A DNA stretch of 51,501 nucleotides. Origin: Microgenomates group bacterium. GTDB taxonomy: Bacteria; Patescibacteriota; Microgenomatia; UBA1406; GWC2-37-13. The notes under the pieces were generated by a model, which worked only from the letters and a program-made list of their open reading frames with translations, ran no database searches and was not told the origin of the DNA. The stretch lies in NCBI GenBank assembly GCA_029906985.1, contig JARYMT010000005.1, positions 1 through 51,501 on the forward strand. Reading direction: 5' to 3'. Below, piece after piece: positions 27,200 through 37,229 of the stretch (positions within the stretch are counted from its first letter, which is position 1; each line of letters opens with the position of its first letter). Position numbers and translations under genes: made by a program.

Positions 27200-28982
27200 A
27201 TCCTTTCTTTTGAATTTTAAAAAAGTTTGCATAAAGTTTATTGTTTTTAAAAAGTTGTTGATGAGTACCTGACTCTATTATCTCACCTTTATCAATAACA
27301 AAAATTTTATCTGCTTTTCGAACAGTTGAAAAACGATGGGAAATAAAAATTAAAGTTTTGTTTTTATAAACATTAATTAAATTTTCAAAAATTTTTTCTT
27401 CAGCTTCTGGATCAATATTTGATGTTGGCTCATCTAAAATCAATATTGGACTATTACGATAAAGAGCACGGGCAATGGCTACTTTTTGCCACTGACCAAC
27501 AGAGATTTCCTGACCGTCCTCAAACCATCGACCCAAAACTTGGTTTAATCCTTTAGGCAATTTTAACAATTCATCACCACTGGATTGTTTTAAAACGTCA
27601 ACCATAAAATCTTCATCCTTTTTATTTATGTCTCCTATTTTTATATTTTGAGCTAAAGTCAAGTAATATTTAGCAAAATCCTGAAACAAAACACCAATTT
27701 GCTTATACCAAAAATCAAGATTTATTTTTTTTAAATTAATTCCATCGATAAGAATTTCGCCTTTAATTGGATCATAAAATCTAAGTAAAAGTTTTATTAA
27801 AGTTGTTTTTCCAGCGCCATTATGACCAACCAAAGCAATATTTTCTCCAATATTAATAGTAAAATTTATATTGCGTAGTACTTGTTTATCACTATCAGGA
27901 TAATAAAAATCTACATTTTTAAACTCTATTTTCGAAAAAAATTTTTTTGTTAAAATCAAAGAACTACCATCATTAATTTTATTTTTAAGATCCATTAACC
28001 TAAAATAGTCATTAACAAATAAATCATTTTCATATATTGATCCAATATTAAGTAAAATATTGGAAATTTGACCAGAAAAAGTAAAAAGAGTATTTAAGAA
28101 AAAAGTAAAGTCACCAATTGAAAATTTTTTTAAAAAAATATCAAAAACAAAATTTTTTAATGCAAAATAAATGACAATTGGAATAAATGCTGAAGATAAT
28201 ATTGAATAAATGGTGTATTTCTTAATTGGTCTTGAATATTCATTGATTAGATTATTTTGAACATTTTTCATTTTATTCAAAAAATAACCCTTTAATTGAT
28301 AAATTTTTACTTCTGTTAATGTTTGAAAATTAGTAAAAATATAACGCAAATACCATAGTAAATTTGTATCTTTAGCATGAGATGAATATATGGACCAATA
28401 AGCATTGCCGTATTTAGCTCGTAAATAATAAAATGGAGCTGAAAATAAAGCTAATGCTAAAAAATAAAATAAATTAAATTTTAAAGCAATAAAAAAAGAC
28501 AAAATTAAAGCAGAAACATTATAAATAATATAACTTATAATTCTTAAATTATCATGAAGTCTCCAAGCATAAGTATCCTCAACTTTTGCAATTAGATTTC
28601 TTACCTGACCATTTTCTAAATTAGCAAAATCTAACTCGGCTAATTTTTCACAAAATTTACGAGTTAAAATATTTTGAAACTTTGATCGCAAAATATATTC
28701 AAGATAATAAGAATTGACAGTATAGTAAACAAAACGAGATATATATTCTGAAAAAAGATAACTGATTATAATTAAAAAAATTACTTGATTTATTCCATAG
28801 GTTAATCCAAAAAAAACTTGATCAATCATTGTTCGATATAAGTAATAAACCAAAAATAGAAAAATCACTCCTAAAAATGAGGTAAAATAATATAGAAAAA
28901 GAGACTTTTTTTCTTCTTTCCAAGCGATTCTTAAAAGTTTAAAATTAAGCTTTAGATGTTTTTTAAATTTATCCATATTCAT
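27192..28982 (-). CDS. ABC exporter (fused permease and ATPase)
   Basis: A 596-residue half-transporter with six membrane helices in residues about 20-330 and an ATPase domain after about 350. Walker A is GHNGAGKTT, the signature loop is ISVGQWQKVA instead of LSGGQ, Walker B is ILILDEPTS, and the H-loop is ISHRFS. It would act as a homodimer exporting a lipid, peptide or drug; the substrate cannot be read. The SVGQ signature may be lineage-typical and is close enough to be active. The gene overlaps the AlkD-like gene downstream. Confidence 0.9.
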   Translation of the reverse strand: MNMDKFKKHLKLNFKLLRIAWKEEKKSLFLYYFTSFLGVIFLFLVYYLYRTMIDQVFFGLTYGINQVIFLIIISYLFSEYISRFVYYTVNSYYLEYILRSKFQNILTRKFCEKLAELDFANLENGQVRNLIAKVEDTYAWRLHDNLRIISYIIYNVSALILSFFIALKFNLFYFLALALFSAPFYYLRAKYGNAYWSIYSSHAKDTNLLWYLRYIFTNFQTLTEVKIYQLKGYFLNKMKNVQNNLINEYSRPIKKYTIYSILSSAFIPIVIYFALKNFVFDIFLKKFSIGDFTFFLNTLFTFSGQISNILLNIGSIYENDLFVNDYFRLMDLKNKINDGSSLILTKKFFSKIEFKNVDFYYPDSDKQVLRNINFTINIGENIALVGHNGAGKTTLIKLLLRFYDPIKGEILIDGINLKKINLDFWYKQIGVLFQDFAKYYLTLAQNIKIGDINKKDEDFMVDVLKQSSGDELLKLPKGLNQVLGRWFEDGQEISVGQWQKVAIARALYRNSPILILDEPTSNIDPEAEEKIFENLINVYKNKTLIFISHRFSTVRKADKIFVIDKGEIIESGTHQQLFKNNKLYANFFKIQKKGYE

Positions 28983-29012
28983 ATTTTAACATTTCAAAAA
29001 ACTAAATTTCTC

Positions 29013-29041
29013 TTGATTTTCTAAAAAATAAAGTCTATTAT
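29013..29041 (+). promoter_or_regulatory. rarA promoter
   Basis: TTGATT (29013-29018), 17 bases, TATTAT (29036-29041), pointing at rarA, whose ATG is at 29078. Leader about 30 bases without a Shine-Dalgarno. Confidence 0.55.
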
Positions 29042-29077
29042 TTAAGTAAACGATTGTTCATTAATTTAAAAAAATAT

Positions 29078-30310
29078 ATGAATATTCCCCTTGCAGAAAA
29101 ACTTCGACCAAAAACATGGAATGAATTTGTTGGTCAAGATCATTTAGTTGGGAAAAATGGGGTTATTAGAAAAATGGTTGAAAAAGGCAAAATTGTCTCA
29201 ATGATTTTTTGGGGACCACCGGGTTGTGGAAAAACTACCCTAGCAAGATTAATTGCTAAATATATGAAGGCTGATTTTATACCTTTTTCAGCAGTAACAT
29301 CAGGCATCGCCGAAGTTAAAAAAATAATCGCAAAAGCAAAAGAACGTAGAGACATGCCATGGCATATCTCTACAAAACAAATCTTCACAAATCAAACCAT
29401 TATTTTTATTGATGAAATTCATCGTTTCAACAAAGCTCAACAAGATGCATTTTTACCCTATGTCGAAGACGGAACAATTACCTTAATTGGCGCAACAACT
29501 GAAAATCCCGGTTTTGAAGTGATTGCTCCTTTAGTTTCCCGTTGTCAAATATATGTTTTATATCAGTTAACCGATAAGGAGATAAAAAAAATTATTGATA
29601 AAGCAATTGAGTTTTATCCAAACCATCAATTTGAAAAAGACGCCATCAACCATATTATCAAATATTCCCATGGCGACGGAAGAACAGCCATCAACGCCAT
29701 AGAACTTGCCGCTTCTTTAAATAAAAAAGTTAATCTCAAAATTGCTGAAAAAGCTGTTCAACAAAAAGCAATTTTTTATGATAAAAAAGGCGACTGGCAC
29801 TATGATACAATTTCGGCTTTTATTAAATCTATGCGCGGTGATGATCCTGATGCCACTCTTCATTATTTAGCGAGAATGATTAAAGCTGGTGAAGATCCGG
29901 TTTTTATTGCCAGACGAATGGTGATTTTTGCTAGTGAGGATATTGGTAATGTCCAGCCGACTGCTTTGGTTTTGGCAACCTCTTGTATGCAAGCAGTTCA
30001 TATGATCGGCATGCCGGAAGCAACTTTAATTTTAGCTCAAACTGCTACCTACTTAGCTACAGCAAAAAAATCAATTGCTTCAACAGTTGGAATTCAACAA
30101 GCTTTGTCAGACATTGATGAAAAAAACATCGACCCTATTCCTCTTCACCTTCGTAATCCGGAAAATAAAGTGATGAAAAAATTAGGTTATGGCAAAAATC
30201 ATATCCGTTATCCTTGGTTGATTGAAAAAAAACTTGGAAAGAAAATTAAACAACAATATTTGCCCGACAATCTGAAAGGTAAAAAATATTATATCCCTGA
30301 TTGGCAATAA
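29078..30310 (+). CDS. rarA: Replication-associated recombination ATPase RarA (MgsA)
   Basis: A 410-residue AAA+ clamp-loader-like ATPase that acts at stalled replication forks. Signatures are [20 protein letters not shown], Walker [10 protein letters not shown], Walker [13 protein letters not shown], the sensor region [11 protein letters not shown] and the C-terminal [20 protein letters not shown] at 29078 is preferred to an upstream TTG at 29054 because the family begins MxxPLAxRLRP. Divergent from the ABC exporter. Confidence 0.95.
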   Translation: MNIPLAEKLRPKTWNEFVGQDHLVGKNGVIRKMVEKGKIVSMIFWGPPGCGKTTLARLIAKYMKADFIPFSAVTSGIAEVKKIIAKAKERRDMPWHISTKQIFTNQTIIFIDEIHRFNKAQQDAFLPYVEDGTITLIGATTENPGFEVIAPLVSRCQIYVLYQLTDKEIKKIIDKAIEFYPNHQFEKDAINHIIKYSHGDGRTAINAIELAASLNKKVNLKIAEKAVQQKAIFYDKKGDWHYDTISAFIKSMRGDDPDATLHYLARMIKAGEDPVFIARRMVIFASEDIGNVQPTALVLATSCMQAVHMIGMPEATLILAQTATYLATAKKSIASTVGIQQALSDIDEKNIDPIPLHLRNPENKVMKKLGYGKNHIRYPWLIEKKLGKKIKQQYLPDNLKGKKYYIPDWQ

Positions 30311-30314
30311 TAAT

Positions 30315-30866
30315 TTATCCTTTTTCTATCTCCCAAAAATCAGACCCGAGAGCATCCCAAGGAAGTCTTCTTTCATCGGGATTTCTTTTATCATATATTT
30401 GATTTACAAAGTAGATTACTTCCCCGGGTTTTTTTGAGATATTAACTACTCCGTGGGCGACTCCTCGAGGAACATAAACTATTTTTGATACTCCATTACC
30501 CATCACGATCTTCATCTTTAGATCTTTAGTTTTTGATTTTTCTCTTAAATCCCACAATCCCAAAATCATATGAGCTTCAGGTGGGACATACCAAATATCT
30601 TCTTGATTGAAATGCAAGTGCCAGGCTTTAATTGCTCCCGGAATAATTTTTGACCGGTTTATTTGCTTCAACTGAAATTTCGGAAAATAATTAAAAAAGC
30701 CTTTTTCATCTAATCTTATAAGGTCTTCAAAAGTACCATCTTCAGAGCTATAAACCTTAATTTCAATAATTTTTACATCTTGGATTAAAATTGAGGGTTG
30801 ATAGTTTTGGACATAAACATCTTTTTGGATTTTTTTTAACAAATCATTCTGGGTTAGTGGTTTCAT
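30315..30866 (-). CDS. dTDP-4-dehydrorhamnose 3,5-epimerase-like cupin
   Basis: 183 residues from the ATG at 30866 (a TTG 30 bases upstream is less likely). The cupin core has IKAWHLHFNQEDIWYVP, LGLWDLREKS, VPRGVAHGVVN and DKRNPDERRLPWDA, which resemble RmlC-type sugar epimerases and related WxcM-like proteins. No other rhamnose gene lies in the window, so the sugar nucleotide is unknown. It is next to the surface glycan cluster and could supply it, though on the opposite strand. Confidence 0.75.
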   Translation of the reverse strand: MKPLTQNDLLKKIQKDVYVQNYQPSILIQDVKIIEIKVYSSEDGTFEDLIRLDEKGFFNYFPKFQLKQINRSKIIPGAIKAWHLHFNQEDIWYVPPEAHMILGLWDLREKSKTKDLKMKIVMGNGVSKIVYVPRGVAHGVVNISKKPGEVIYFVNQIYDKRNPDERRLPWDALGSDFWEIEKG

Positions 30867-30921
30867 ATTTGTTTTTATTAAATTTATAATTAGCAAAATA
30901 ATATTAATATTAAAAAACCTG

Positions 30922-30993
30922 TGCCAGCAAGAGGACTCGAACCTCTGACCACCCGCTTATGAAACGGACGCTCTACCGCTGAGCTATGCTGGC
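30922..30993 (-). tRNA. tRNA-Met (anticodon CAT)
   Basis: A 72-base cloverleaf. The acceptor stem GCCAGCA/TGCTGGC is fully paired with discriminator A, the D-arm is GCTC/GAGC, the anticodon loop is TTCATAA and the T-arm is AGAGG TTCGAGT CCTCT. CCA is not encoded. The G1-C72 pair and the anticodon stem without three G-C pairs argue against the initiator. Elongator Met is most likely; tRNA-Ile with a lysidine-modified CAT anticodon is the alternative. Confidence 0.93.
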
Positions 30994-31026
30994 AAAAAAT
31001 TAGTTAGAGATTGGAAACAACCAGTC

Positions 31027-31035
31027 TGATATAAT
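31027..31035 (+). promoter_or_regulatory. Extended -10 promoter of the glycan cluster
   Basis: TGATATAAT (31027-31035), a perfect extended -10, lies 16 bases before the GT2 start codon. No good -35 is seen, as expected for extended -10 promoters. Confidence 0.6.
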
Positions 31036-31051
31036 TATACAATAAATTGAT

Positions 31052-31948
31052 ATGTCAAAGCCGTTTCTTTCAATTATTATCGTTTCATATAATACCAAAA
31101 AATTAACCTTAGCTTGTTTGGCTTCAATTTACCGATCACTTAAAAATTCTTCTTTAAATTACGAAATTATTGTCGTTGACAATAATTCTCAAGACGGAAC
31201 AATAAACGAGCTTAAAAAATTTAAAAAAAATCAATCTAATTTAAAATTAATTATTAATGAAGATAATTTAGGTTTTGCTAAAGCCAATAATTTAGCAGTT
31301 AAAGAGGCTCTAGGTGAGTATCTTTTATTTTTGAATTCAGATATTATAGTATTAAATCGGGCTATCGAAAAATTGTTTAATTTTTATAAACAAAATTATC
31401 CTTCGTTCAATTTTTTAGGTGGTAAATTATTGAACAAAGATTTAAGTGATCAGCCTTCAGCCGCTTTTTTTTATACATTACCTGTCATTTTTTTAGCCCT
31501 TTTTTTGAAGGGAGATTATTGGGGATTAACTCGGTTTTCACCAAATAAAGCCAAGCAAGTTGATTGGGTTTCTGGAGCTTGTTTGCTTACAAATAAAAAT
31601 GATTTTAATAAAATTAATGGATTTGACGAAAATATTTTTATGTACATGGATGAGGTTGATTTATTATACCGGGCCAAAAAGGCTGGATTAATTACTTATT
31701 ATTACCCAGAAGCAAAGTTTATTCATTATGGTTCTGCCTCAAGCAAAGGCCGAACTTATCCGATTATTCAAGTTTTTCGCGGTTTATTATTTTTTTATAG
31801 AAAACATTATTCAAAAACAAGCTTATTTATCCTTAAGTTTATGTTAAAATTAAAATCTATAATTGCTATTAGACTCGGGAAAATAACAAATAATAATTAT
31901 TTAGTTGAAACCTATGAAAAAGCTTACCAAATGGTTAAATTGGCTTGA
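31052..31948 (+). CDS. Family 2 glycosyltransferase (rhamnosyltransferase-like)
   Basis: A 298-residue GT-A enzyme. The N-terminus SIIIVSYNTKKLTLACLASI and VVDNNSQDGT form the nucleotide-sugar site; LFLNSDI holds the DxD-like metal site; WVSGACLLTNKNDF and FDENIFMYMDEVDLLYRAK are typical of the rhamnosyltransferase-like subgroup. It would transfer a sugar to a lipid-linked glycan at the inner face of the membrane. First gene of the glycan cluster. Confidence 0.88.
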   Translation: MSKPFLSIIIVSYNTKKLTLACLASIYRSLKNSSLNYEIIVVDNNSQDGTINELKKFKKNQSNLKLIINEDNLGFAKANNLAVKEALGEYLLFLNSDIIVLNRAIEKLFNFYKQNYPSFNFLGGKLLNKDLSDQPSAAFFYTLPVIFLALFLKGDYWGLTRFSPNKAKQVDWVSGACLLTNKNDFNKINGFDENIFMYMDEVDLLYRAKKAGLITYYYPEAKFIHYGSASSKGRTYPIIQVFRGLLFFYRKHYSKTSLFILKFMLKLKSIIAIRLGKITNNNYLVETYEKAYQMVKLA

Positions 31949-33452
31949 TAAAAATATCATAAAAATTTTGGCAACTGGATTGATATTTTTAATTCCTCTT
32001 TATCCTAAATTACCCTTAAAAATGGTTAACTTTACTTATGTAGCTATACGGATTGAAGATATTTATATCGCTTTTTGTGGGATTGTTTTTCTTATCCAAT
32101 TTTTTCGAAAAAAAATAATAATCAACAAAAAATATTTTTTGATGTTTGTTTCTTTTTGGATAGCGGTATTTATTTCATTAATTTATGGGATATATGTCCA
32201 AAAAAATTTAGTCTATCATCAACTTAGTTTCTTGCATGCTTTGCGCCGTGTTGAATATATGAGTGTTTTTTTCCTTGCTTTTGCTTCTTTAAAAGAAAGA
32301 AAAGATATTTTTTACTATTTAAATATTATTATTGTTGTTCTTTTTTTGGTTAGCATCTATGGCATTGGGCAAAAATTTTTAGGTTGGCCGGCAGTCCAAA
32401 CAATGAATCCAGAATATGCCAAAGGATATCTTTTAGTTCTGGATGCTAACGCAAGAATCTCTTCTACTTTTGCCGGACACTATGATCTAGCAGCTTATTT
32501 AGTTTTTTTAATGCCTATCACTTTGGGATTATATATCGGCCTAAGCAAAAAAATATATTTTTTTGCCTTTTTTTTGGCTCTAAGCAATTTGGTATTGACA
32601 GCCTCTCGCGCTTCTTATATTTCATATTTAATTACTATTATCTTTTTTTTAATTTATCTGAGAAAACCAAGGCTTTTAATTATTGTTTTAATCTTAACCG
32701 TTGGTTTAACTTTGCTATCGAATAATTTAACCAAAAGAATTAGCCGCACTTTTCAGCAAAAAAATATTTTCATTAATTCTCAAACTGGTGAAACTACTAT
32801 CCCTAGAATAATTACCCCTGATGATTTACCGGTGGGAAACTTTGTTCCAATTCAATCAATTGGACAAAAACTAAACACCTTGCCTATCGATAAAGCCAAT
32901 CTTTCGGCAAGTGATATTGCCATGCTAAAAAGAACTCTTGGTGAGCAAATTAAAGAAGATTTAAAAAAATCAGGTAAACAATTGAACCTAGAAGAAATAA
33001 ACGCCCTAATCGAAGCTAATATTAAAAATATTCAAGTAGTAAACACTATTATTCCTGATATTTCTTTTGCTACCAGGCTTCAAGTTGAATGGCCAAGAGC
33101 AATAAAAGCTTTTTTAAAAAACCCCTTTTTAGGTACCGGGCCTGGTTCTCTTACCGAAGCTAGCGATAATGATTATCTGCGCTGGTTGGGTGAATTTGGG
33201 TTAATGGGTACATCAATATTTGTTTTTATAATTTTCTCGATTATTAAAGAAATTTATCAGGCCGCCAAAAAAAATGATATGACAAGAAAAGCAATTTTTT
33301 TTGGATTTATTTTTGGTGTCTTTGCTTTATTAATCAATGCTACTTATATTGATGTTTTTGAAGCCTCTAAAGTTGCTTATACTTTTTGGTTTACCGCAGG
33401 AATATTTATTGCCGATAGCCAATTAAAAAATATTTTAAAAAAAACAAGTTAA
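31914..33452 (+). CDS. O-antigen ligase / polymerase family membrane protein
   Basis: 512 residues with about ten to twelve membrane helices and one large outer loop (about residues 270-400), the layout of Wzy/WaaL-type enzymes. The motif after the loop, FLKNPFLGTGPGS followed by NDYLRWLGEFGLMG, is characteristic of the O-antigen ligase domain. It would polymerise or transfer surface glycan on the outer side. ATG at 31914 is chosen over a TTG at 31905. It overlaps the GT2 gene by 35 bases. Confidence 0.83.
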   Translation: MKKLTKWLNWLDKNIIKILATGLIFLIPLYPKLPLKMVNFTYVAIRIEDIYIAFCGIVFLIQFFRKKIIINKKYFLMFVSFWIAVFISLIYGIYVQKNLVYHQLSFLHALRRVEYMSVFFLAFASLKERKDIFYYLNIIIVVLFLVSIYGIGQKFLGWPAVQTMNPEYAKGYLLVLDANARISSTFAGHYDLAAYLVFLMPITLGLYIGLSKKIYFFAFFLALSNLVLTASRASYISYLITIIFFLIYLRKPRLLIIVLILTVGLTLLSNNLTKRISRTFQQKNIFINSQTGETTIPRIITPDDLPVGNFVPIQSIGQKLNTLPIDKANLSASDIAMLKRTLGEQIKEDLKKSGKQLNLEEINALIEANIKNIQVVNTIIPDISFATRLQVEWPRAIKAFLKNPFLGTGPGSLTEASDNDYLRWLGEFGLMGTSIFVFIIFSIIKEIYQAAKKNDMTRKAIFFGFIFGVFALLINATYIDVFEASKVAYTFWFTAGIFIADSQLKNILKKTS

Positions 33453-33459
33453 CTTTGAT

Positions 33460-34902
33460 ATGAAAAAAAAAGATTATCTTATTCTTTTTTTTATTTTGAT
33501 CGTTGCTTTTACAATGCGACTCTATAAAATTGATAATCCTTTAGCCGATTTTCACTCTTGGCGACAAGCAGATACCGCAGCTGTAGCGAGAAATTTTATT
33601 TGTTATGGTTTTGATTTATTACACCCCCGGTTTGATGATTTATCTTCTATTCAATCAGGTAAAGAAAATCCTTTGGGTTATCGTTTTGTTGAATTTCCTC
33701 TTTATAATGCTCTTTTTGCTTTATTATACAGATATTTACCCGTTTTTACTCTAGAGGTCTATGGTCGATTGACGACAATTTTCTTTTCACTTTTAATTAT
33801 TATTCTCATTTATTATTTTGCCTTAAAAGAGGCTAGTCGATTGACTGCGGTATTAGCGGCAATAATTTATGCAGTTTTTCCTTTTTTTGTCTTTTTCTCC
33901 CGAGTGGTCTTACCAGAAACAACAGCGACTGCTTTAGTTTTTCTTTCAATTTTTTTTACTTATTTAGCCTTTTCAAAGTCAACCGATTTTAAGCAAAAAT
34001 TATTTTTTTTAATGTCATTGGTTTGTTTCAGCTTATCTCTTCTGATTAAACCAACAACTATTTTTTATGGCTTAGTTCATGGATATTTATTTTTAAAAAA
34101 TAAGGGTTGGGGAATTTTCAAAAAAAAATATTTTTATTTGTTTTTTATATTAGCCTGTTTACCGTTGATTTATTGGCGTTATTATATTCAAGCTTTCCCA
34201 GAAGGAATTCCAGCTAACGATTGGTTGATTAATTATGTTAATACTCCAGATGGTTTGAAAAAAATTTTTTTTCGGCCAGCCTTTTTCCGTTGGATTTTTT
34301 TTGAAAGAATCAATATCATTATTTTTGGTGGGTATCTCACTGGTTTTTTTTTATTGGGGGTTTTTCAAAAAACAAAAAAGTATTTCCTTCATATGATATT
34401 AGTTGCTGCCTTAATCTACCTTTTTATTTTTCAGGGAGGAAATGTCCAACATGAATATTATCAGACTTTAATCTTGCCACCATTAGCAATTTTTACTGGT
34501 TTGGGTATAAATTTTATTTTTAAAAATTCAAAGTTTTTTCTACCCAAGTTTTTCACCATTTTATTAACAATTGTTTTGTTTCTTTTGTCTTGGTATTTTA
34601 GTTATTATAAAGTAAGAGATTATTATCAATATTCTGTTGAATTACCACAAATTGCCAACATCGTCAATAATTTAACTCAACCTGAAGATAAAATAATTAC
34701 TGACCGTTTGGGCGATACTACTTTGCTTTATTTAATGGATAGAAAAGGCGCTCCAGCAATATATAAAGAATTGCCTGATTTAAAAAATCTCGGTTATAAA
34801 TATTTAGTCACTCTAAATCAAGAAACAATTGAGTCAATAAAACAAAAAAAAATTTATCCGGTAATATTCGAAAATGAAAAATTTGCTTTGTTTAAATTAT
34901 GA
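33460..34902 (+). CDS. GT-C membrane glycosyltransferase (PMT/ArnT-like)
   Basis: 480 residues with about ten or more membrane helices. The first outer loop contains DNPLADFHSWRQADTA, the acidic motif of polyprenyl-phosphate-sugar-dependent GT-C enzymes (GT39/GT83 type), and YGRLTTIFFS lies before helix 3. It would take a sugar from a polyprenyl-phosphate donor and attach it to a glycan or protein outside the membrane. The protein ends four bases into the next gene. Confidence 0.82.
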   Translation: MKKKDYLILFFILIVAFTMRLYKIDNPLADFHSWRQADTAAVARNFICYGFDLLHPRFDDLSSIQSGKENPLGYRFVEFPLYNALFALLYRYLPVFTLEVYGRLTTIFFSLLIIILIYYFALKEASRLTAVLAAIIYAVFPFFVFFSRVVLPETTATALVFLSIFFTYLAFSKSTDFKQKLFFLMSLVCFSLSLLIKPTTIFYGLVHGYLFLKNKGWGIFKKKYFYLFFILACLPLIYWRYYIQAFPEGIPANDWLINYVNTPDGLKKIFFRPAFFRWIFFERINIIIFGGYLTGFFLLGVFQKTKKYFLHMILVAALIYLFIFQGGNVQHEYYQTLILPPLAIFTGLGINFIFKNSKFFLPKFFTILLTIVLFLLSWYFSYYKVRDYYQYSVELPQIANIVNNLTQPEDKIITDRLGDTTLLYLMDRKGAPAIYKELPDLKNLGYKYLVTLNQETIESIKQKKIYPVIFENEKFALFKL

Positions 34903-36101
34903 AAATTTTGATGTTAACACCCTATTTGCCTTATCCACCGGCTTCGGGAGGGCAAATTAGAACTTTAAATCTGCTTAAGTATTTAAATCAAAATAATGAA
35001 ATTACTTTAGTTGCTCTATATAAAAACGATCAAGAAAAAAAATACCTTTCTCATTTGAAGCTTTATTGTAAATCTGTTTTTTTATGTAAAAGACCATCTA
35101 ATCCCTGGCATTTAAAAATTATTTTTAAATCAATTTTTTCCCGAAAGCCGTTTTTAGTTATTCGTAATTATTCAAATGAAGCCAGACAAATTTTAGAAAA
35201 GCTAATTAACGAGCAAAATTTTGATGTCATTCATGCAGAAACATTTTATATTATGCCTCATATCCCTAAAACTAATATTCCGATCCTTTTGGTAGAACAA
35301 ACTATTGAGTTTAAAGTTTACCAACATTTCGTCGACTCTTTGCCATTCATTTTTAAAGTAATATTTTCTTTAGATATCTTAAAATTAAAATTTTGGGAGC
35401 GTTATTATTGGAAAAAGGCCTCTTTGGTCGGCACTGTTTCTGAGGTTGATAAAAAAATAATTAAAGAGCTTGAACCAGAAATAGATCCGGTCATTATTCC
35501 CAACGGCGCCGGCGATGAAATGTTTAAAAAAAGATTAACACCAAAAAAAACAATTCCCTTTAAAATACTTTTTCAAGGAAATTTCGCCTGGCTGCAGAAT
35601 ACTGAAGCGGCTAATTTTTTGATTAATAAAGTTTATCCTGTTTTAAAAAAAACCTACCCTAATATTTCAGTGATAATTGCTGGTCAAAGCGCTAAAAATA
35701 AAATTAAAAAAACCAATTATCCGGAGATAAAAATTATTGATATTAAACCAGACGATATAAAATTAGTAAAAAAAATTTATCAACAAAGCGGGTTGTTTGT
35801 CGCCCCAATATTTGGTCCTGGAGGAACTAGACTAAAAATTTTAGCCGCTATGGCTTCAGGTTTACCAGTCGTCGCTACAAAAACTGGGCTCGAGGGATTG
35901 GCCGTTAAAGATAATAAACATGTTGTAATAGCTAATACTCCAGAGGAATTCGCTGAAAAAATAAAACTAATTTTTTCCAACAAAAAATTTTATGAGGAAA
36001 TTAGAAGAAACGCTTATCAATTAGTTAAAAAAATTTATAATTGGCAAAAAATTTCTGGAAAATTAGAAGCTGTTTACAAAAAAATAAAAAGATCATTATG
36101 A
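34899..36101 (+). CDS. Family 4 glycosyltransferase (GT-B), first of three
   Basis: A 400-residue GT-B enzyme. The N-domain begins ILMLTPYLPYPPASGGQIRT (acceptor side), and the C-domain has FQGNFAWLQN and the donor-binding region FGPGGTRLKILAAMASGLPVVAT with GLEGL. Start overlaps the previous stop (ATGA) and its stop overlaps the next start, so the cluster is translated in a coupled way. Confidence 0.9.
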   Translation: MKILMLTPYLPYPPASGGQIRTLNLLKYLNQNNEITLVALYKNDQEKKYLSHLKLYCKSVFLCKRPSNPWHLKIIFKSIFSRKPFLVIRNYSNEARQILEKLINEQNFDVIHAETFYIMPHIPKTNIPILLVEQTIEFKVYQHFVDSLPFIFKVIFSLDILKLKFWERYYWKKASLVGTVSEVDKKIIKELEPEIDPVIIPNGAGDEMFKKRLTPKKTIPFKILFQGNFAWLQNTEAANFLINKVYPVLKKTYPNISVIIAGQSAKNKIKKTNYPEIKIIDIKPDDIKLVKKIYQQSGLFVAPIFGPGGTRLKILAAMASGLPVVATKTGLEGLAVKDNKHVVIANTPEEFAEKIKLIFSNKKFYEEIRRNAYQLVKKIYNWQKISGKLEAVYKKIKRSL

Positions 36102-37216
36102 AAATTGGCCTCGATATTTCACAAATAGTTTATCAAGGAACTGGTGTTGGTAGGTTTACTGCTGGTTTAACTGAGGCAATTTTAAATTTTGATAAAAAAA
36201 ATCAGTGGTTTTTCTTTTTTTCTGGCTTTCGACAAAAGCTCAACTACAAATTAAAACAAAAAATTCTTGAGAGAAATTATTTATTGATAGAAAGACCTGT
36301 TCCCCCAAAATTATTATCATTATTGTGGAATAATTTACATAGCGGTTTTACTAGTTCTTTATTGAATCTTAAACTTTTAAATCAACTCGATTGGTTTATC
36401 ACTTCAGATTGGACCGAACCTTTATTAAAAATAAAAAAAGCAACAATTGTCCATGATCTTGCCTTTTTACGTTATCCAACAACTGTTCTAAAAAAAATTA
36501 AAGAAACACAAAAAAAAAGATTATCTTGGGTAAAAAAAGAGTCAAAAATAATTTTTGCTGATTCCCAGTCAACAAAAGATGATTTAATTAATCTTTTAAA
36601 CTTTGAGAAGGAAAAAATTGTCGTCAATTACCCAGGTGTTAATGTCAATAAGCCCACTAAGGAAGAAATAAAAAAAACTTTATTAAAATATAAATTATTT
36701 GGGCCCTTTATTTTAACAGTTGGTAAGCTTGAGCCCCGAAAAAATCTCCGGCGTCTGATTGAAGCCTACGAAAAGTCTTTAATTGATGATATTAAACTTG
36801 TCATTGTCGGTCCACAAGGATGGGAAAATTTTCCACAACTAGCAATAAAAAAACAAGAAAATATTAAATTTTTAGGTTATGTTTCTGATAACGATTTGTT
36901 TGCCCTTTATTCTTCCTGTTTGTTTTTTATTTATCCGTCTATTTGGGAAGGTTTTGGTTATCCAATAATTGAGGCAATGAAATTAGGAGCCACGGTTGTC
37001 ACTTCTAATCATTCATCTTTAAAAGAAATTTCCGGTGATGCCGCTTTTTTCTTTGACCCTTTTAATATCGATTCGATACAAAAATCTATTCAAATAGTAG
37101 CCCATTATCAAGATTTAAGAAACGATCTTAAGAAAAAAGGCCAAAAACAAGCTAGTCAATATACTTGGAAAAAATATTACAATAGATTAATTTCGGTTTT
37201 ATTATTTTATAAATAA
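36098..37216 (+). CDS. Family 4 glycosyltransferase, second of three
   Basis: A 372-residue GT-B enzyme. N-domain start IGLDISQIVYQGTGVGRF, middle VHDLAFLRYP and ADSQSTKDDL, C-domain VGKLEPRKNLRRLIEAY and the donor E-x7-E region PSIWEGFGYPIIEAMKLG. The ATG at 36098 overlaps the previous stop as ATGA; an upstream reading inside the previous gene is rejected. Confidence 0.9.
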   Translation: MKIGLDISQIVYQGTGVGRFTAGLTEAILNFDKKNQWFFFFSGFRQKLNYKLKQKILERNYLLIERPVPPKLLSLLWNNLHSGFTSSLLNLKLLNQLDWFITSDWTEPLLKIKKATIVHDLAFLRYPTTVLKKIKETQKKRLSWVKKESKIIFADSQSTKDDLINLLNFEKEKIVVNYPGVNVNKPTKEEIKKTLLKYKLFGPFILTVGKLEPRKNLRRLIEAYEKSLIDDIKLVIVGPQGWENFPQLAIKKQENIKFLGYVSDNDLFALYSSCLFFIYPSIWEGFGYPIIEAMKLGATVVTSNHSSLKEISGDAAFFFDPFNIDSIQKSIQIVAHYQDLRNDLKKKGQKQASQYTWKKYYNRLISVLLFYK

Positions 37217-37229
37217 TTTTTTTCTTACA

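Noticed and set aside
30922-30993. Initiator tRNA-fMet
   Set aside because: G1-C72 is paired and the anticodon stem lacks the three consecutive G-C pairs of initiators.
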